From contig CAYTWZ010000038.1 of the NCBI GenBank assembly GCA_964442035.1, positions 1 to 15,648 of the forward strand: a stretch of DNA of 15,648 bases, in the 5' to 3' direction. Positions within the stretch are counted from its first letter, which is position 1. Every line of letters starts with the position of its first letter. Source of the stretch: JAFLUQ01 sp964442035. GTDB taxonomy: Bacteria; Bacillota; Clostridia; UMGS1883. The translations under genes were made by a program, and so were the position numbers. The notes beneath the pieces were generated by a model. That model worked only from the letters and a program-made list of their open reading frames with translations, had not been told where the DNA came from and did no database searches. Below, in pieces: positions 7,452-15,010 of this stretch.

Positions 7452-8138
7452 ATGATAGGAATAATCGGAGCTATGGACATAGAGGTGGACGGCCTTAAGG
7501 CCAAGATGACAGATCGCCGAACCCGTATTATCAGCGGCGTTGAATACACCTCCGGCCTCCTTGGGGGCAAAAGCGCGGTGACCGCCGTGTGCGGCGTGGG
7601 CAAGGTAAACGCCGCCATCTGTGCCCAGACTATGATCCTCAGCTTTCCCGTCACGGGGATTATCAATACCGGCGTAGCCGGTTCACTTACCGCCAAGCTT
7701 GAGGTTGGCGATATCGCCATCGCCTCAGCCGCGGTGGAGCACGATATGGACACCACCCCTCTCGGCGATCCGCCCGGCTACATAACCGGCCTAAACACGG
7801 TCAGAATTTTGTCAGACGCCTGTCTTTCCGGGCTTTTGGAAGACAGCGCCGAAGCTTTGGGCCTGACTTATCTGATCGGTACAATAGCCTCCGGCGATCG
7901 GTTCATATACAAGTCGGAGCAAAAAAAGCGTCTTTCCGACACCTTTGACGCCATAGCCTGCGAAATGGAGGGCGCGGCCATAGGCCATGTCTGCCGCTGC
8001 AACGATATGCCCTTTGCCATAGTCCGAGCCATATCAGACAGCATGACCGGCAAATCCGAGATGGAATACCCCAAGTTCAAGCTGCTGGCGGCGGATATAT
8101 CCAACAAAATTATAATGGATCTTATGACAAGGCTGTAA
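7452..8138 (+). CDS. mtnN: 5'-methylthioadenosine/S-adenosylhomocysteine nucleosidase
   Basis: This 228-residue enzyme (MTAN, Pfs) hydrolyses the glycosidic bond of MTA and SAH, releasing adenine. With SAH it yields S-ribosylhomocysteine, the LuxS substrate. The N-terminal IGIIGAMDIEV carries the catalytic acid/base Glu11. GVAGSL is the phosphorylase-family turn, CEMEGAAIGHVC holds the ribose-binding Glu173, and VRAISDS has the adenine-contacting Asp196. Length and motifs match the family fully. AGAGAGGA lies about 8 nt before the ATG. It is the last gene of the directon, immediately before the terminator. Joint placement with luxS is a common arrangement that keeps SAH, an inhibitor of methyltransferases, low. 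Confidence 0.97.
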   Translation: MIGIIGAMDIEVDGLKAKMTDRRTRIISGVEYTSGLLGGKSAVTAVCGVGKVNAAICAQTMILSFPVTGIINTGVAGSLTAKLEVGDIAIASAAVEHDMDTTPLGDPPGYITGLNTVRILSDACLSGLLEDSAEALGLTYLIGTIASGDRFIYKSEQKKRLSDTFDAIACEMEGAAIGHVCRCNDMPFAIVRAISDSMTGKSEMEYPKFKLLAADISNKIIMDLMTRL

Positions 8139-8176
8139 AAAGGGGAGGGACCCGCGCGGATCCCTCCCCTTTTTTT
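8137..8176. terminator. Strong bidirectional intrinsic terminator
   Basis: A 14-bp perfect inverted repeat (AAAAAGGGGAGGGA at 8137-8150, its complement at 8161-8174) encloses a 10-nt GC-rich loop. A T run extends to 8176 on the plus strand, and the five As at the left edge give a U run on the minus strand. It overlaps the mtnN stop and lies between convergent operons, so it can end both transcripts. The remaining 8177-8220 holds nothing recognisable. Confidence 0.93.
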
Positions 8177-8220
8177 ACAAAAATTCAACATCAATGGGCT
8201 TCGACGGTAACGCGTGATCT

Positions 8221-9582
8221 TTATTCCTTGTCAACGGGCTCGTCCGTCATCATGCGCTTTTGTGCCTCACGGCGGCGCTTCATACGCTGACGGCGCAGCT
8301 TTTCCCGCCTTATACGGCGGCGGCGCAATATGATATAAATATACAAAATCAAAATCCCGATTATACCCACAACAAACCATGGCGATCCCACAATTGCCCA
8401 TATCCACGAGCTGATAAATTCCATCACGCTGAAGTCATAATCCTTGTCCGCCACAAGGTTGACCGTGCCCGCAAGCTCCTCGCCGTAAAAGAAGTCGCAG
8501 CTGCCCACTACGTCCCCCTTTTTCACAGGAGCCTTAGCATACTTCCCGACATTTACCTCCCATGTGGGCTCTCCGGGATTCGTGTCCGTGGGGTATATGT
8601 AGTACAGATCGTCCTGTGCCTCAAGGAGTACCTGCTTTTCCCCCGAGGCGTACTTTACCGGAATTTGATCGATAAGCGCGCCTTTTTTCACGATTACGCT
8701 GGTCTTGTAGTTCTCAAAGGCCGTGTCAAAAAAGCTCCGGCAGTCAATATATCCCTGCGCCTTGCCGTCCACGGACTCCGCCCCAAAGGTCAGAGCCAAT
8801 AGCTCCATGCTATCCTTCCTTGCCACCTCAATCAGGCAGCTCTTGGCCTGTGTCGTATATCCGGCCTTTACGCCTATGGCATTTTCATAATAGTAATCCT
8901 TTCGCTGCACCTTGCTCACCATGTAATTGGTGTTTACAAGATCCCTTGCCTCCGGGTGTTTGTCCGTGGGCGGCACTGTGTAGCGGTCGGTGTTCACTAT
9001 CTCACGGAAATCCGTATTTTTCATGGCGTAACGGGTCAGGACGGCCATGTCCCTGACTGTGGTGTAGGTTCTGTCATCGTGTTCCCCGTGTGTATTGGAA
9101 AAATGAGTGCTGTTCATGCCCAGCTCGGCGGCCTTTTCGTTCATAAGCCGGACAAAGTCCGATATGCTGCCGCTTACGGCCTCGGCCAAAACATTGGTGG
9201 CGTCCGCGGCGGAAGCAAGCATCGCCCCGTAAAGCAGCTGACGCACAGTCAGGCCTTCGCCGGGCTGCAGCTCCATAGCGGTCACCCCCTCGGGCACAGC
9301 GCTCAGCGCCGTCTCCGACGCCTCCGCCTTGTCGTCAAGGTTAAGATTTTCAAGGGCGAGTATGGCAGTCATAATCTTTACGGTGCTGGCGGGGCTGACC
9401 ATCTCGTCGGCGTTTTTTTCGTACAAAACGCGGCCTGTGTTCATATCCATAAAGATAACATAGGGCGACACAGCCGAAAAGCCCGCTTCCCCGGAGTCGG
9501 CAGCATTGTCATCTTCTCCGGCGGCAACTGCCGCAAGCAGCAGTAGCATCGCGCACAAAAGACACGATATCACTCTTTTCAT
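8221..9582 (-). CDS. D-alanyl-D-alanine carboxypeptidase (S11/PBP5 family)
   Basis: This 453-residue low-molecular-weight penicillin-binding protein would remove the terminal D-Ala from peptidoglycan stem pentapeptides outside the membrane. It has a signal peptide (about 1-22) and the SxxK box SPASTVK with Ser66 and Lys69. The second motif reads SAAD (124-127) where the family usually has S-x-N, and the third reads KAG (239-241) rather than KTG. A C-terminal S11 accessory domain follows. Instead of an amphipathic anchor there is a membrane segment (about 396-419) with an Arg/Lys-rich cytoplasmic tail. The ATG has AAAGGA 9 nt upstream. It is the last gene of the ftsEX operon, 28 nt after ctpA. 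The fold assignment is firm; activity is less certain given the altered motifs. Confidence 0.93.
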   Translation of the reverse strand: MKRVISCLLCAMLLLLAAVAAGEDDNAADSGEAGFSAVSPYVIFMDMNTGRVLYEKNADEMVSPASTVKIMTAILALENLNLDDKAEASETALSAVPEGVTAMELQPGEGLTVRQLLYGAMLASAADATNVLAEAVSGSISDFVRLMNEKAAELGMNSTHFSNTHGEHDDRTYTTVRDMAVLTRYAMKNTDFREIVNTDRYTVPPTDKHPEARDLVNTNYMVSKVQRKDYYYENAIGVKAGYTTQAKSCLIEVARKDSMELLALTFGAESVDGKAQGYIDCRSFFDTAFENYKTSVIVKKGALIDQIPVKYASGEKQVLLEAQDDLYYIYPTDTNPGEPTWEVNVGKYAKAPVKKGDVVGSCDFFYGEELAGTVNLVADKDYDFSVMEFISSWIWAIVGSPWFVVGIIGILILYIYIILRRRRIRREKLRRQRMKRRREAQKRMMTDEPVDKE

Positions 9583-9610
9583 ATGATATATCCTTTCAGT
9601 AGACTATGAT

Positions 9611-10789
9611 TTACTGTAATTCCTCAACAGCCTTGGCCAAAGGCGCGTCTTCCTTTTCGTCAAAAACTATATCTCCGTATTCATTCAAGTTGGGGTCGTT
9701 TTCCACCTCAATATCGGGAGTAACTCCCTCGTTGAGCCAAACTCCGTCCGGTCGGTAGTTTTTTAAGGTGGTCAGCTTGAGCAGCCCGCCGTTTTCGTTC
9801 CCGCCGATTCGACATACAGCCTGGGCAACACCCTTGCCATAGGTTTTTTCCCCTATAATCACCGCCCGGCCGCGAGCCTGCATACAGCCTGCCACAATTT
9901 CGCTGGCGGAGGCGGAGCCCCCGTCCACAAGGACAGCCATAGGCAGCTGACAGCTCCCGGCCGAAGCCTCATATTCCTGACGGTTACCGGCCTTATCCTC
10001 AGTGTACATAATCAGTCCGTCATCAAGGAACAGGTCACACACCTCAATGGACGCGTCCAAATCTCCCCCGGGATTTTCCCTCAGATCAAGTATGATACCC
10101 TTCACATCCTCGCCGAAGCTGTTCACTATTCCCTTAAGATTGGCGGCGGATTCAGATGTAAAGCCCGGATAACGCAGGTAAACAAGTCCTCCGTCCAAAT
10201 CTCTGCGCTCGATATTGTATATATCGATGGCCTCACGGGTCAGCTCAAGATCCAGCACCTCATCTCCCCGCTTTACGGTAATGGTCAGCGTCGTACCTTC
10301 GGGAGCGGGCATATTTACGCCCTTCATATAGCTTACAGCGTCGTCAAGGGTAGCGCCGTCATACTCCACACCGTCTATCTTATACAAAATGTCTCCGCTT
10401 TTGACCCCTGCCTTGCGGGCAGGGCTTCCGCTGAAGGAGGATATGACCACGATCTCGTTAGTCTGGGAATACACAGCTACCTCTATACCCACGCCAACAT
10501 AATTTCCCTCAATGGAGGACATAAGGCTGAGGGCGCTTTCCGGGTCATAGTAGGCGGAATACGGGTCATCCACCGCCGCCACCATCGCGGAAATAGCCTC
10601 ATCCTCTAATTTTTCCCAGTCGCACTCGCCTATATAACTGTTCTCAATGATATCCGCGACCTGTTCAAGCCGACCGAATTTTCCGCCTCCGATGTTTATC
10701 CCAAGGACATTAAACGCGGATATAAAAAGCACGCATGTCAGGCCAAAGGTAATGATCGCTGTCAACGCGACCTTTGTTTTGTTGGACAA
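9611..10789 (-). CDS. ctpA: S41 family C-terminal processing protease with PDZ domain
   Basis: This is a 392-residue tail-specific protease. An N-terminal membrane segment (about 7-29) places the catalytic part outside the cell. A PDZ domain spans about 95-175 (GNYVGVGIEVAV, GSPARKAGVKSGDIL), followed by the S41 core. The catalytic set is inferred as Ser294 in GGSASASEIVAG, Lys319 in GEKTYGKGVAQ and Gln323, with the same spacing as in Bacillus CtpB. Relatives recognise substrate C-termini through PDZ; several Ctp proteases degrade peptidoglycan hydrolases, and the gene lies directly after an M23 hydrolase gene here. The start is TTG at 10789, chosen because GAGGTGC (10796-10802) lies 7 nt upstream and the membrane segment follows at the expected place. 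Confidence 0.95.
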   Translation of the reverse strand: MSNKTKVALTAIITFGLTCVLFISAFNVLGINIGGGKFGRLEQVADIIENSYIGECDWEKLEDEAISAMVAAVDDPYSAYYDPESALSLMSSIEGNYVGVGIEVAVYSQTNEIVVISSFSGSPARKAGVKSGDILYKIDGVEYDGATLDDAVSYMKGVNMPAPEGTTLTITVKRGDEVLDLELTREAIDIYNIERRDLDGGLVYLRYPGFTSESAANLKGIVNSFGEDVKGIILDLRENPGGDLDASIEVCDLFLDDGLIMYTEDKAGNRQEYEASAGSCQLPMAVLVDGGSASASEIVAGCMQARGRAVIIGEKTYGKGVAQAVCRIGGNENGGLLKLTTLKNYRPDGVWLNEGVTPDIEVENDPNLNEYGDIVFDEKEDAPLAKAVEELQ

Positions 10790-10807
10790 TAGAAAGCACC
10801 TCGATAA

Positions 10808-10852
10808 TGCCGTCCTTCCGGCAACCCATATTGAATGACGGGCTTTCAGCCC
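10808..10852 (-). other. Two small stem-loops between the M23 gene and ctpA
   Basis: The 82-nt gap between the M23 stop and the ctpA start is the longest inside the minus-strand operon. It contains two short inverted repeats: TGCCG/CGGCA (10808-10812, 10819-10823) and GGGCT/AGCCC (10840-10844, 10848-10852). Neither is followed by a U run in the direction of transcription. They may affect mRNA stability or relative expression, but stems of 5 bp could be chance. Confidence 0.35.
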
Positions 10853-10871
10853 TTATTGAAAAGCTGTTTTT

Positions 10872-12080
10872 TTACTGAAGGTAATTCAACGGATTTTGCA
10901 GCGCTCCGTTATAGCTCACCTCAAAATGGCAGTGCGGCCCGGTAGAATTGCCGGTGGAACCCGCCTTGGCGATCTGCTGACCGCGGCTGACTGTCTGACC
11001 GACACTGACCAAAAGGGCGCTGTTGTGGGCGTATAGCGTAGTATACCCGTTGCCGTGATTTATAACCACATAACGTCCGTAGCTGCTGTTGTAGCCGGCC
11101 ACGATGACTACGCCTTCCTCCGCCGCGACAACTGCCGCGCCGTAGCTGGCGCCGATGTCAATGCCCCTGTGCAGCTTGTTCACATGGCTTATGGGGTGAT
11201 TGCGGTAGCCGAAGGGACTGGTTATCCGTCCGCTGCTGGGAACAGGCCACGCGAACTTACCTCCCGTGTAATTGGAATTGTAGTAAATATTGCCGCTTTG
11301 AGCAAGCTGGCGGCGTATCTCCTCCTGCGCCTTGCGCTCCTCTTCCTCATACTTCTTTTCCGCTTCGGTGTAGACCTTGTTGGCGGCGGCCTCGTCCTTA
11401 GACAGCTGGTCTATCATAACCTGCTGCTTTTCAAGGAGAATATTGAGCTGCTCCTCCCGGTAGGCAAGGCTTTCCTCCTCCTGAAGCTGCTCGTCCAAAA
11501 GGGACTGCTTTTCGGTTCTGGCGTTCTTTATTACGTCCTGGCTTTTCACATACTGCTCCAGGACCTCCCGGTCATAGTCCATTATGCTGCCGACTATCTC
11601 CACACGGTCCAAAAGATCGCTGAAGCTTTCAGCCCCTAAAAGCACCTCCAAGTATGAGGCGCTTCCGTTTTCGTACATTACTCTTGCCCTGTTCTTAAAC
11701 TGAGTCTTGTATTCCTCTGTGTTGGCCTCCGCGTCCGCCAGTTCAACCTCCTTGCGGCTGATCTCACGCTTGGTGTTTTCGATGCTGTTCTCAAGGGCGG
11801 CAATTTCGTCCTCCAAGGCCGTAAGTTCCTTGTCAAAGCGGGCATACTCCTCCACAAGGTCGGACTTCTGATCCTTGATGGCCTCAAGCTCCTCTTTGGC
11901 CTTGTCACGAGCCGCCTTGGCGTCATCCACAGCCGACGCGTTGGCTCTTATCACGTCATAAAAACACGTAAACAGGAAAAGCAGCGCCACCGCGGCGGCG
12001 CATACCATTGCCAGAACCCGCTTTTTTCCCACGCCGCGTTTTTTATTTTTAACGGTTTTGATTTTTTTATTTTTGTCCAT
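10872..12080 (-). CDS. Coiled-coil M23 peptidoglycan hydrolase (PcsB/EnvC/CwlO-like)
   Basis: This 402-residue envelope protein has a basic N-terminus and one membrane segment or signal (about 21-41). A long coiled coil (about 49-260) follows, interrupted by the conserved MYENGSASYLEVLLGAESFSDLLDRVE segment typical of PcsB/CwlO N-terminal domains. The C-terminal M23 LytM domain has an intact zinc site: HRGID (His304, Asp308), YAH (His352) and HCHFE (His383, His385). It therefore should cut peptidoglycan cross-links itself. Proteins of this build are the partners that FtsEX switches on through the coiled coil, and the gene lies directly after ftsX. I start at the ATG at 12080, with AAAGGA 9 nt upstream; the reading frame extends to a TTG at 12113 overlapping ftsX but without a ribosome site. 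Confidence 0.93.
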   Translation of the reverse strand: MDKNKKIKTVKNKKRGVGKKRVLAMVCAAAVALLFLFTCFYDVIRANASAVDDAKAARDKAKEELEAIKDQKSDLVEEYARFDKELTALEDEIAALENSIENTKREISRKEVELADAEANTEEYKTQFKNRARVMYENGSASYLEVLLGAESFSDLLDRVEIVGSIMDYDREVLEQYVKSQDVIKNARTEKQSLLDEQLQEEESLAYREEQLNILLEKQQVMIDQLSKDEAAANKVYTEAEKKYEEEERKAQEEIRRQLAQSGNIYYNSNYTGGKFAWPVPSSGRITSPFGYRNHPISHVNKLHRGIDIGASYGAAVVAAEEGVVIVAGYNSSYGRYVVINHGNGYTTLYAHNSALLVSVGQTVSRGQQIAKAGSTGNSTGPHCHFEVSYNGALQNPLNYLQ

Positions 12081-12109
12081 AGCCGTAGATCCTTTCTCGG
12101 TACCGCTCG

Positions 12110-12982
12110 TCAAACCTTCAGATGCCGCCTTATAGCCATGCGGCTACCAAAGGCGCCCATTACGATTCCGAACACAAGCAGCCCTGCCACAACGGGCAGC
12201 GCCACCTGGCTGAAGGTGAGCAGACTGAATACATCCAAAAATACCGCCGACTGTCCCACGGCCGCGTTGTACCCAAAGGCGATAACTGTCACCGCTATGG
12301 CCGCGCCGATAATGCCCACCAATATGCCCTCAACCACAAATGGGCGGCGGATAAAGGAGTCCGTAGCTCCCACAAACTTCATAATGTGTATTTCATCCTC
12401 ACGGGCGTGTACGCTGAGCTTGATGGTGTTCTGTATAATGAACACCGCCGTCACAAGCAGTATCACCATGGCGATCAGGCTGCCGAATTTTATCACATTT
12501 GTAGCGGATATGACCCGGTTGATTATATCCTGCCTGTTGCTCACATTGGCGACGCCCGATATGCCGTAAAGCGCCCTTTCCAGCTCCTCCGCCTTTGTCA
12601 GGTCGGACAATGTCACCTTTACGCTGCTGCGAAGTATCCCCTCGCCCTCCATTCCGTCAAGGGTATCGGCATATTTGCTGCCAAGCTTTTCACGGTAGTT
12701 TTCAAAAGCGCTTTCCTTGCTTTCAAACTCCGCCGCCTGTACATAGGGCAGGGCCGATATTTCGGTGAGTATCCGCTCCTCCCCCGCCTCGTCCACTGTT
12801 TCGTCAATAAAGGCCTGAAGCTCGCACTGAGCGGAAATCTGCCTGCCTATATAATTTATATTAAAAGCGAACAGCAAAAATACCCCGAACAGGAACAGAC
12901 AGCAGCCTATTGTAATAATAGAAGCCACCGTCATGACGGCATTGCGGCCCAAAGAGCTTAGCGCTGTTTTAAGAGAGTACAT
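12110..12982 (-). CDS. ftsX: Cell division ABC transporter permease-like protein FtsX
   Basis: This 290-residue membrane subunit of FtsEX does not transport; it converts FtsE ATP hydrolysis into a conformational change that activates a peptidoglycan hydrolase. Four membrane segments are visible at about 17-41, 167-187, 214-238 and 258-280. A large extracellular loop (42-165, including VQAAEFESKESAFENYREKLG) is the hydrolase-binding region. The REDEIHIMKFVGATDSFIRRPF segment after the second membrane helix is the FtsE-coupling signature of the family. The ATG overlaps the end of ftsE by 14 bases, as is common for this pair, and a GGGGG tract lies 11 nt upstream. The M23 hydrolase gene follows 29 nt downstream. 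Confidence 0.96.
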   Translation of the reverse strand: MYSLKTALSSLGRNAVMTVASIITIGCCLFLFGVFLLFAFNINYIGRQISAQCELQAFIDETVDEAGEERILTEISALPYVQAAEFESKESAFENYREKLGSKYADTLDGMEGEGILRSSVKVTLSDLTKAEELERALYGISGVANVSNRQDIINRVISATNVIKFGSLIAMVILLVTAVFIIQNTIKLSVHAREDEIHIMKFVGATDSFIRRPFVVEGILVGIIGAAIAVTVIAFGYNAAVGQSAVFLDVFSLLTFSQVALPVVAGLLVFGIVMGAFGSRMAIRRHLKV

Positions 12983-13661
12983 TCAGTCTATATCCCCCTT
13001 CCGCTTCGTCCCGGACGACCACGCCGCTTTCCAGCTGGATAACACGCCGATGGGCGTCGTTCACGATTTTTTCCGAATGGGTCACCATCACAACAGTTGT
13101 GCCCATGCGGTTGATCTCCATCAGCAGCTTCATTATTTCCTCCGCCGTCTCAACATCCAGATTGCCGGTGGGCTCGTCGGCAATAACAATGGCGGGGCTG
13201 TTGACCAGCGCCCGGGCGATGCACACCCTCTGCTGTTCGCCGCCGGAAAGCTCGTTGGGATAGTTTTTGGCCCTATCCGACAGACCCACAAGGCTGAGGA
13301 TAGTGGGCACCTTGCGGCGGATGTCCTTTTTCTTGGCGCGCACTACCTCCATGGCAAAGGACACGTTTTCGTAAACCGTCTTGCCCGGCAGCAGGCGAAA
13401 ATCCTGAAACACTACCCCCACGCTGCGCCTAAGATACGGCAGCTTTCGCGGCCGGAGAGTATTGACCGTTACGCCGTTGACTATAACATCCCCGGCGTAT
13501 GGCTTGATTTCGCCGGTGAGCAGCTTTATAGCGCTGCTTTTGCCCGCGCCGGTCTTCCCCACCAGAAAGACAAACTCCCCGTCCTCAATTTTAAAATTAA
13601 CGTTTTCCAGCCCTACAATATCATTGTCATAAATGACCGTTACGTCTCTGAATTCTATCAA
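12969..13661 (-). CDS. ftsE: Cell division ATP-binding protein FtsE
   Basis: This 230-residue cytoplasmic ABC ATPase pairs with FtsX. All nucleotide-binding motifs are intact: Walker A GKTGAGKS (35-42), Q-loop Gln86 in VVFQDFRLLP, signature LSGGEQQR (138-145), Walker B IVIADEP with Glu163, and H-loop His195 in VTHSE. The early IEFRDVTVIY and the QDFRLLPGKTVYENV segment separate FtsE from LolD/MacB-type ATPases, as does the ftsX neighbour. The start is TTG at 13661, supported by GAGGAGG (13670-13676) exactly 8 nt upstream and by homologues starting with MIEF. It follows the regulator gene by 22 nt. Confidence 0.97.
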   Translation of the reverse strand: MIEFRDVTVIYDNDIVGLENVNFKIEDGEFVFLVGKTGAGKSSAIKLLTGEIKPYAGDVIVNGVTVNTLRPRKLPYLRRSVGVVFQDFRLLPGKTVYENVSFAMEVVRAKKKDIRRKVPTILSLVGLSDRAKNYPNELSGGEQQRVCIARALVNSPAIVIADEPTGNLDVETAEEIMKLLMEINRMGTTVVMVTHSEKIVNDAHRRVIQLESGVVVRDEAEGGYRLNVLS

Positions 13662-13683
13662 TTGAAATGCCTCCTCGGGCCTG

Positions 13684-14769
13684 TCACATTTTTGTCGGAT
13701 TGGCCACGAGATATTTCTTGACCATCATAGCCACCTTAAACACAATGGCGTCGTCGAACACCCTCAGATCAAGCCCCGTAAGCTTTTGCACCTTGTCAAG
13801 GCGGTAAACGAGGGTATTGCGGTGCACATAAAGCTGCCTTGACGTCTCCGACACATTAAGATTGTTTTCAAAGAACTTCTGAATTGTGAAAAGCGTCTCC
13901 TGATCAAGGGAGTCAATGGAATCCTTCTTGAACACCTCTGTCAGGAACAGCTCGCAAAGAGTGGTAGGCAGCTGATATATAAGCCGCCCTATCCCCAGGT
14001 TTTCGTAATTGACAATCTTCTTGTCGTCTTCAAACACACGTCCGACCTCAATAGCGATGCTGGCCTCCTTGAAGCTCCGGGCAATATCGCGTATGTTGGG
14101 CACAATCGTGCCTATGCCCACATTCACATTGACCATAGCCTCCGCCTGAAGAGTGTCAACAATGCTGTGGGCCATTTTTTCCACATCCTTAAAGGTCATA
14201 TTGTCCCGCATTTCCTTTACAAGTACGATGGTATTGCTGTCAAGGTCGATTACAAAGTCCCGGCTGTTTTCCGGGAAGAGCCCGACGATTACGTCAAAAA
14301 CGTCAAAGTCCTTTTTGTCGGTCTTTTTGACCACAAGCACAACTCTCGGCGCCTCATAAGTGAGGTGCAGCTCCTTGCTCTTGGCGAAAACATCCCCCGG
14401 AAGCACATTGTCCATCATAACATTCTTGACAAAGCTCGTCTTGTCAAACCTGTCGTCGTAAAACTGACGCATATTATCGATAGCTATTGTAAGTATCTTA
14501 GCATATTTGACTGCGGCGGCGTCCTCCCCCTCAACAAAGGTGATAAATTCCAGCTTACCGCGGCTTTCCACGGGATAAAACGTATACCCCAGATAATGCA
14601 CGGCAATTCTTGCCGCCTCGCACTTGGAGAGTATGACGCCGACATTTGCGTCGATCTCCGCGGGATTGCTCGGCGATGTAATAAATCCTGTATAATCTAT
14701 CATTCCGATCTTTCTGCCAAACGCGTCTTTCATCTGATAAAGCAGCGTGTTAAGGTATTTGCTTGCCAT
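13684..14769 (-). CDS. PucR/CdaR-type transcriptional regulator
   Basis: This 361-residue protein has a C-terminal PucR helix-turn-helix of the HTH_30 type: FFENNLNVSETSRQLYVHRN, then TLVYRLDKVQKLTG and a DDAIVFKVAMMV tail (about 300-350). The middle (about 130-260) resembles the GGDEF-like ligand/dimerisation domain seen in CdaR relatives. The N-terminal part is a sensory region without a recognised ligand. It lies first in the cell-division operon, so an inferred role is sensing an envelope or metabolic signal and controlling ftsEX and downstream genes, perhaps also itself. I start at the ATG at 14769 because AAAGGG lies 9 nt upstream; an in-frame TTG at 14778 abuts that site directly and is unlikely. 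Confidence 0.88.
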   Translation of the reverse strand: MASKYLNTLLYQMKDAFGRKIGMIDYTGFITSPSNPAEIDANVGVILSKCEAARIAVHYLGYTFYPVESRGKLEFITFVEGEDAAAVKYAKILTIAIDNMRQFYDDRFDKTSFVKNVMMDNVLPGDVFAKSKELHLTYEAPRVVLVVKKTDKKDFDVFDVIVGLFPENSRDFVIDLDSNTIVLVKEMRDNMTFKDVEKMAHSIVDTLQAEAMVNVNVGIGTIVPNIRDIARSFKEASIAIEVGRVFEDDKKIVNYENLGIGRLIYQLPTTLCELFLTEVFKKDSIDSLDQETLFTIQKFFENNLNVSETSRQLYVHRNTLVYRLDKVQKLTGLDLRVFDDAIVFKVAMMVKKYLVANPTKM

Positions 14770-14840
14770 CTGTTTCAACCCTTTCGATAAAAAGAATAAT
14801 ATTATGTAGATGAACTTATCCTATATTACAACTACACCTT

Positions 14841-14869
14841 ATAATACCACACTTCAAAATATTTTTCAA
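14841..14869 (-). promoter_or_regulatory. Sigma-A-like promoter of the pucR-ftsEX operon
   Basis: Reading the minus strand, TTGAAA (14864-14869) is followed after exactly 17 nt by TATTAT (14841-14846). This is close to the vegetative consensus. Transcription would begin near 14834, leaving a leader of about 65 nt before the regulator ATG. The leader contains no obvious terminator or riboswitch structure. No other strong promoter was found within the six-gene operon. Confidence 0.75.
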
Positions 14870-14932
14870 CAAAAATTTAAAATAAAATGGAATTTTTTAA
14901 AACAAAATTAACAATTCAGACACATTTACAGC

Positions 14933-14960
14933 TTGAGCGCGGGAAGATCCGATTTAAAAT
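14933..14960 (+). promoter_or_regulatory. Candidate promoter of the serine recombinase gene
   Basis: TTGAGC (14933-14938) and TAAAAT (14955-14960) are 16 nt apart. The -10 lies over the centre of the palindrome, so a protein bound there would block it. Two further TAAAAT boxes (14972-14977, 14982-14987) lack good -35 partners. The assignment is tentative because the whole region is AT-rich. Confidence 0.35.
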
Positions 14961-14971
14961 CGGATCTTCCC
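14941..14971. repeat. Perfect palindrome with 15-bp arms upstream of the recombinase
   Basis: The arm GGGAAGATCCGATTT (14941-14955) and its exact complement (14957-14971) flank a single A. No T run follows on either strand, so it is not a simple terminator. It lies between the divergent regulator and recombinase genes, 40 nt before the recombinase ATG and about 70 nt beyond the regulator promoter. It could be an operator, a recombinase dimer site, or an RNA hairpin. The rest of the 241-nt intergenic region (14770-15010) is AT-rich, with only the promoters noted. Confidence 0.85.
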
Positions 14972-15010
14972 TAAAATATGATAAAATATTTGCGTCACAC
15001 TTGAAAGGAG

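Noticed and set aside
8956..9546. 196-codon plus-strand frame opposite the carboxypeptidase gene
   Set aside because: Antisense shadow of a well-supported gene; no recognisable domain and no promoter or ribosome site.
12122..13721. Long plus-strand open frames (279 and 262 codons) opposite ftsX and ftsE
   Set aside because: They are mirror frames of two unmistakable conserved genes, are rich in Tyr, His and Arg in a low-complexity way, and have no ribosome sites or family motifs.
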